A DNA stretch of 58,985 nucleotides from Planococcus sp. A6 (GTDB taxonomy: Bacteria > Bacillota > Bacilli > Bacillales_A > Planococcaceae). The translations under genes and the position numbers were made by a program. The notes under the pieces were generated by a model, which did no database searches, was not told the origin of the DNA, and worked only from the letters and a program-made list of their open reading frames with translations. Positions 55,225 through 58,985 of the stretch are shown here, one piece after another; within the stretch, counting starts at the first letter, position 1; every line of letters begins with the position of its first letter. The stretch is taken from contig NZ_JAPEHT010000003.1 in the NCBI RefSeq assembly GCF_028823615.1, positions 1-58,985 on the forward strand. The letters run 5' to 3'.

Positions 55225-55857
55225 ATGAACGCATTAGTGATCGGTGCAACAGGAGCGACAGGAAAAGACCTTGTAGAGCAATTGATGGAAGATGATTCAT
55301 TTGAAAGAGTCGATGTATTCGTAAGGCGTCAATTGAATATCCAGCATGATAAATTAACAGTCCATGTCATCGATTTTGACCGGACGGATATGTGGCGTGA
55401 TTTGGTAAAAGGGGATGTGCTGTTTTCCTGTTTGGGTACGACGATCAAAGTGGCAGGAAGCAAAGAGGCACAATGGAAAGTAGATTATGGCTATCAATAT
55501 GAATTTGCGAAAGCCGCAAAAGAAAACGGAGTCGGCCGGTATGTATTGGTTTCGGCTGAATTTGCATCGCCAAAAGCCCGCAGCTTTTATTCGAAGATGA
55601 AGGGGCAGTTAGAAGAAGCGGTCAAAGAACTAGGCTTTCCGAAGTTAACCATCATCAAGCGCGACCGCACCTTCGAAGTGATGGGTTTGAAAGCTATTCA
55701 ATTTATGAATAAAGCAGGATTGTTTCGTTCCCAACAGCCGCTTCCCACTGAAGAGTTGGCTATGGCGATGATCAACTCAGCGAAACGAACACAAGGTGAT
55801 ATTGAACCATTGATAGGGACAGCCATACGCGAACGCGCGTCTTTAAAATTTGATTGA
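55225..55857 (+). CDS. NAD(P)-binding short-chain epimerase-like protein
   Basis: A 210-aa Rossmann protein with the nucleotide loop GATGATGKDLV, CLGTTIKVAGSKE and VSAEFASPKARSFYSKMKG (in parts), similar to the NAD(P)H-binding/TIP30-like oxidoreductases. The substrate is unknown. AAAGGAGG precedes the ATG. Isolated gene. Confidence 0.75.
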   Translation: MNALVIGATGATGKDLVEQLMEDDSFERVDVFVRRQLNIQHDKLTVHVIDFDRTDMWRDLVKGDVLFSCLGTTIKVAGSKEAQWKVDYGYQYEFAKAAKENGVGRYVLVSAEFASPKARSFYSKMKGQLEEAVKELGFPKLTIIKRDRTFEVMGLKAIQFMNKAGLFRSQQPLPTEELAMAMINSAKRTQGDIEPLIGTAIRERASLKFD

Positions 55858-55944
55858 ATAGAACTATTCGATCAAACGGGAAGTATAGATTCCGCATAAT
55901 GAATATTATTATTCATTTTCTTATTGAGTGAAGGAGGTGTGCTA

Positions 55945-57327
55945 GTGAAAAGGAAAATCGGGTTCCTGGCTTTTTTGGTTTTTATTGCAGTTTTCATTTA
56001 TTTGGTTATTCAATATTATTCAGAGGAACCAAGTGAGCAGACGGGGAATGCCAGCATTCCACAAAGCAACACTAGCTACGACATTGACCTCGATATGAGA
56101 GAAGCAGGAGTTTTCCGGGTTTTTGTAGACATCCTAATTACAAATGACTCACAGGAAAGTTGGGAAGACATCGCGTTCCACTTTGTCCCCAACGCCATGA
56201 ATCCAGAAATGACTACTGGTTATTCAGAGAACCCAGCGAGTGTAGAAGTGAATTCAATCACTTCGAGTGAAGATAGATTGCAATATGAATTGGATAGTGG
56301 TGGTTTATTCATCGAACTGGAATCGGATTTAACACCAGGCGAGCAACAAGCTGTCACGATTGAATACACACTCACCTTACCTGAAAATGGCATGCGCTTG
56401 GCGCGGGTGGAAAACAATTATTACTTAGCTCATTGGTATCCGATGCTTGCTGAATATGACGGGGGCTGGCAAGTCAATGACTATGATCCCAAAGGAGAAT
56501 CCTATGAAACGGGGTACGGCGATTATACGGTCACTTATCAATTGCCAGGCGATTACCTGATCGCCACTTCTGCACCAGACGGTACGGCAGAGGCCAGTTC
56601 ATCTGGAACCTTAACCGGAAAGCCCATCAAGGATTTCTATGCGGCGTTTTTGGATCCAGCCGATTGGCAAGTCGTAGAACGCACGTCTGGAAATACCGAG
56701 TTGCGTGTGTTTGTGCCGGCTGAGTCGGAAATCCTGGAGAAGACGGCTGAACTGTCAGACGAAGCATTTGCTTATTTCGAAGAAAACATTGGCGATTATC
56801 CGTTTGCTGAACTGGATTTGATTGCGAATGACGGCTATATGGAATACCCAAATATTGTGGAAGTGCCGATGGACGAAGATTTACTTGATTCGATCTTGGT
56901 ACATGAAATTGCGCATCAATGGTTTTACTATTTGGTCGCCAATGATCCATACGAAAACGCTTGGCTCGATGAGAGTTTGACCGAGTTCAGTACCGGCTTG
57001 TTCCTCAGCGATTATTACGGTGATGAAGACAGCGGTTTTCAAAATGCAAAGGCCTATGAAGAGTCATATGAAACGGAAACCTATGCTGATTTGGCGCTTG
57101 ATGAATTTGACACCCCGGCCTATTATGCGACCGTCTATGGCAAAGTCCCTTTATTGCTGAAAGACTTTTTCGATGAACAGGGCGGAAACGAGGCCGCGCT
57201 GGAGTTTCTAGCGGATTATTACGAAGAGTTTCAATTTCAGCGGGTGACGAAACAACAATTTAGGGAGTTCTTTGAGGATTCTTTCGAAGGGGACCAGCAG
57301 GAGTTTTTGAATAGTTGGCTTCAATAA
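55945..57327 (+). CDS. M1 family metallopeptidase, membrane-anchored
   Basis: A 460-aa peptidase with an N-terminal membrane anchor (residues 4-24) and the catalytic domain outside the cell. The zinc motif HEIAH is followed by 18 residues and the third ligand in DESLTEF, exactly the gluzincin pattern. The substrate-recognition motif, GxMEN in classical aminopeptidase N, reads GYMEY. GTG 55945 is chosen because AAGGAGG lies seven bases before it. Confidence 0.85.
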   Translation: MKRKIGFLAFLVFIAVFIYLVIQYYSEEPSEQTGNASIPQSNTSYDIDLDMREAGVFRVFVDILITNDSQESWEDIAFHFVPNAMNPEMTTGYSENPASVEVNSITSSEDRLQYELDSGGLFIELESDLTPGEQQAVTIEYTLTLPENGMRLARVENNYYLAHWYPMLAEYDGGWQVNDYDPKGESYETGYGDYTVTYQLPGDYLIATSAPDGTAEASSSGTLTGKPIKDFYAAFLDPADWQVVERTSGNTELRVFVPAESEILEKTAELSDEAFAYFEENIGDYPFAELDLIANDGYMEYPNIVEVPMDEDLLDSILVHEIAHQWFYYLVANDPYENAWLDESLTEFSTGLFLSDYYGDEDSGFQNAKAYEESYETETYADLALDEFDTPAYYATVYGKVPLLLKDFFDEQGGNEAALEFLADYYEEFQFQRVTKQQFREFFEDSFEGDQQEFLNSWLQ

Positions 57328-57344
57328 AACAATAAGCATTTTTA

Positions 57345-57388
57345 GGCGGGGGACTTAGCTGAAATTGAGCGGGTTCTCCGTCTTTTGT
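57345..57388 (+). terminator. Possible terminator after the M1 peptidase
   Basis: GGCGGGGGAC pairs with GTTCTCCGTC through several G-U pairs, followed by TTTTGTTT. The remaining sequence up to the LysR gene shows no convincing gene. Confidence 0.4.
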
Positions 57389-57583
57389 TTATGCCGCAGC
57401 CGTTTAATAAAAAAGGAGCGGAGGATGTGAGTGATACATGAAGCAATCGTCCATTATCCAAAAGCAAGACAACCAATCCAATGATGCCCTCGAAAGCGTC
57501 GAACGTTCGGAGCTTTGAAGCTTTCAATAAATGAATGCAGTTGCTGCAAATCTTGCTTTCGAACAGGAGAGCGGGATTTTTTA

Positions 57584-57611
57584 TGGTATGATTAATTGAG
57601 AATTATTATCA
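57584..57611 (+). promoter_or_regulatory. Extended -10 promoter with Fur-like box
   Basis: TGGTATGAT (57584-57592) is an extended -10 without a clear -35. Just after it, TGAGAAT-T-ATTATCA (57597-57611) matches the Fur 7-1-7 operator TGATAATnATTATCA with one mismatch, at or near the start of transcription, 20 bp before the LysR gene. Iron-dependent repression is inferred. Confidence 0.6.
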
Positions 57612-57630
57612 GTTAAAAGAGGTGAATGCT

Positions 57631-58512
57631 GTGCTGGGGAAATTACATACCTTTCAAGTGCTGGCTGAATGCGGGTCCTATACCGAGGCGGCGAAACAGC
57701 TGTATTGCTCGCAGCCTTCCGTCAGCCAGCACATCCGCTATTTGGAAGAATACTACGGCGTGAAACTTATCGTCCGCAAAAAGCAGCGCATTGAGCTGAC
57801 AGAGCGCGGCATTCTCTTGCAAAAACAAGCCAGGCAGCTGCTCGACTTGTTTGAGGCGACGCAGCAACTCATGGTCACGCCTGCTGCCCAAAAGCCAGTT
57901 GCCATTTATATGAGCAACCACATTGCTGAAAATTATTACGAAGAATTGTTCGATGTCCACGCGGCTTGCTGCAAGGCCTGCCCTTTTGAAATCAACGGCC
58001 GTTGCTATACGGAACTGCGCGAACAGTTACTGGCAAAAAAAACCAAGTTCGCTGTCATGCCGATTTATGCCGGGGATGATGGCTTTCATCAATCGTACAA
58101 TATCCAAGGCTTGTTTGAGGAAGAATTCCAGTTGGTCTTCTCCGCCAGCCATCCTTTGGCGTCCCGAAAAGTGATCTATGCCAAAGACCTCGAACATGCG
58201 GCCGTGTTGCAGACGCAAAGCAGGCATATGCAAACACTCATCCAGCAGGCGCTCGAAGCGAAAGGCGTCGAGGCTTTTTATATGCAGATGACCGATTTCA
58301 AGATTATCAAAAAAGCACTGAGGCAAAGTGATTCGTTTTCCTTTCTTCCGCTAAAAGCGCTCGATTCAATTGACTCTTCCTTGGTTTACCGTTCCGTCAA
58401 AGGGCTGCGCATTGTCCGGCAAAACGGGCTCGTCATTGATACGGAACAACAATTAACCGAAGCAGAACAAGCCTATTGCGATCACATTTCGGAAAAACTC
58501 TCTTCATTTTAA
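57631..58512 (+). CDS. LysR family regulator with a cysteine cluster
   Basis: A 293-aa LysR-type protein: winged helix-turn-helix (LHTFQVLAECGSYTEAAKQLY, in parts, and SQPSVSQHIRYLEE) and a periplasmic-binding-like effector domain from about 88. In the effector domain C113, C114, C117 and C125 form CC-x2-C-x7-C, not usual in the family, suggesting metal, iron-sulfur or redox sensing. GTG 57631 follows AAGAGG; a GTG three codons earlier is less well spaced. Its target genes are not evident. A Fur-like box covers its promoter. Confidence 0.85.
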   Translation: MLGKLHTFQVLAECGSYTEAAKQLYCSQPSVSQHIRYLEEYYGVKLIVRKKQRIELTERGILLQKQARQLLDLFEATQQLMVTPAAQKPVAIYMSNHIAENYYEELFDVHAACCKACPFEINGRCYTELREQLLAKKTKFAVMPIYAGDDGFHQSYNIQGLFEEEFQLVFSASHPLASRKVIYAKDLEHAAVLQTQSRHMQTLIQQALEAKGVEAFYMQMTDFKIIKKALRQSDSFSFLPLKALDSIDSSLVYRSVKGLRIVRQNGLVIDTEQQLTEAEQAYCDHISEKLSSF

Positions 58513-58526
58513 TGAGGGGAGTTTTT
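58493..58526 (+). terminator. Rho-independent terminator overlapping the LysR stop
   Basis: AAAAACTCTCTTCAT and ATGAGGGGAGTTTTT form a stem with one mismatch; the stop codon lies in the loop. Confidence 0.75.
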
Positions 58527-58743
58527 CTATTATAAGAAATGTTTATGGTGCCATCACGAACAATTATGCAACTAGCCGCAGCATAAGGTCGAAAAGGGAA
58601 AAATCAGTTATGGCTATCAAGCACCTATTTGATAACGGTTCTCAGTGGTGGTAGATTGAAGTGGCACAGCAATAGAGAAGCCTCGGCTTATGCCAGGGTC
58701 TTTAAAAAGGCGCTGAGTTCCACTGGAGAAATGGGGCGAGTAG

Positions 58744-58985
58744 ATGAAAAAATTCCTCTTCTTGCTGATGGTTGGCTTGTCGCTTTCCAGCACAGCCGCT
58801 GCTGAAATGCTGCAGGATACAAGGATTGAAATTGGAAGCCGTGAAACTGCACAGTACCCTGATGAAGCAGCGGACCGGCTGGAGTGGCTCTTTACTTCAA
58901 GTGATTTGAAGTCTGCGAATACCGGGCAAGAGGCGAATGTTCTTATCAAAGAAGAAATTGATGACCAAGCAGGAGAGGTAAATAA
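58744..58985 (+). CDS. Hypothetical secreted protein, 3' end outside the window
   Basis: An open frame from ATG 58744 to the right edge (80 codons). Residues 1-20 form a classical signal peptide (MKKFLFLLMVGLSLSSTAAA), followed by an acidic, charged region (IEIGSRETAQYPDEAADRLE in parts). The ribosome site (GGGGCGAG) is weak. Not recognised; the part outside the window is needed to assign it. The 231 bp before it show no gene. Confidence 0.5.
   Translation, partial: MKKFLFLLMVGLSLSSTAAAEMLQDTRIEIGSRETAQYPDEAADRLEWLFTSSDLKSANTGQEANVLIKEEIDDQAGEVN

Noticed and set aside
57438-57518. 26-codon frame (MKQSSIIQKQ...) after the M1 peptidase
   Set aside because: Its nearest ribosome site is about 15 bases away, composition is ordinary, and there is no family resemblance.

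Overview
The window looks like chromosomal DNA of a Gram-positive Bacillales member, most likely Planococcaceae (Planococcus/Planomicrobium type). The reasons are near-50% GC coding DNA with AGGAGG ribosome sites and frequent GTG/TTG starts, a gene order collinear with the Bacillus subtilis comG-gcv-efp-acc-nusB-xse-dxs-argR-recN-spo0A-bkd block, and the absence of sporulation genes that normally sit inside that block. No rRNA, tRNA, phage, transposase or CRISPR array was seen.

Layout. 0-4.3 kb: a DUF2626 membrane protein and the seven-gene comG operon (competence pseudopilus). 4.3-9.2 kb: shikimate kinase, then a tandem glycine riboswitch with its own terminator controlling gcvT-gcvPA-gcvPB. 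9.2-12.5 kb: a rhodanese-fold protein and a B12-dependent ribonucleotide reductase behind two NrdR boxes. 12.6-21.2 kb: aroQ, an Xaa-Pro peptidase-like gene, efp, accBC, a Gls24 protein, nusB, folD, xseAB, ispA. 21.2-28.4 kb: dxs, tlyA, argR behind an ARG-box-like site, recN, spo0A, a phosphodiesterase and a DUF2627 protein. 28.5-39 kb: the regulator bkdR and ptb-bcd-buk-lpdA-bkdAA-bkdAB-bkdB for branched-chain amino acid breakdown. 39-44 kb: both methylmalonyl-CoA mutase subunits and MeaB. 44-49 kb: bacilliredoxin, a DUF939 membrane protein, the 31-residue Prli42, methylmalonyl-CoA epimerase, a frameshifted acyl-CoA carboxyltransferase gene and a PepT-like peptidase. 49-52.8 kb: intergenic repeats, dinB, rnz, and an alkylation-repair-like gene. 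52.9-59 kb: AT-richer accessory genes, an M1 metallopeptidase, a LysR regulator with a Fur-like box, and the start of a secreted protein.

How the genes connect. Leucine, isoleucine and valine are deaminated by Bcd, oxidised by the Bkd complex to branched acyl-CoAs and converted to acids and ATP by Ptb/Buk. Propionyl-CoA from isoleucine and valine can pass through the carboxyltransferase (interrupted here), epimerase and B12-dependent mutase to succinyl-CoA. Accordingly two B12 enzymes, NrdJ and MutAB, lie in this window, but no B12 synthesis genes.

Most interesting points: (1) spo0A is kept while spoIVB and the whole spoIIIA operon are cleanly absent from their usual places; (2) the BkdR-type regulator has lost the sigma-54-contacting GAFTGA sequence and is followed by palindromic TTTGCAA motifs spaced exactly 10 bp; (3) comGD has no ATG/GTG/TTG codon able to supply its prepilin signal and probably starts at ATC; (4) a one-base frameshift in the carboxyltransferase gene; (5) a Fur-box-controlled LysR regulator with a four-cysteine cluster.
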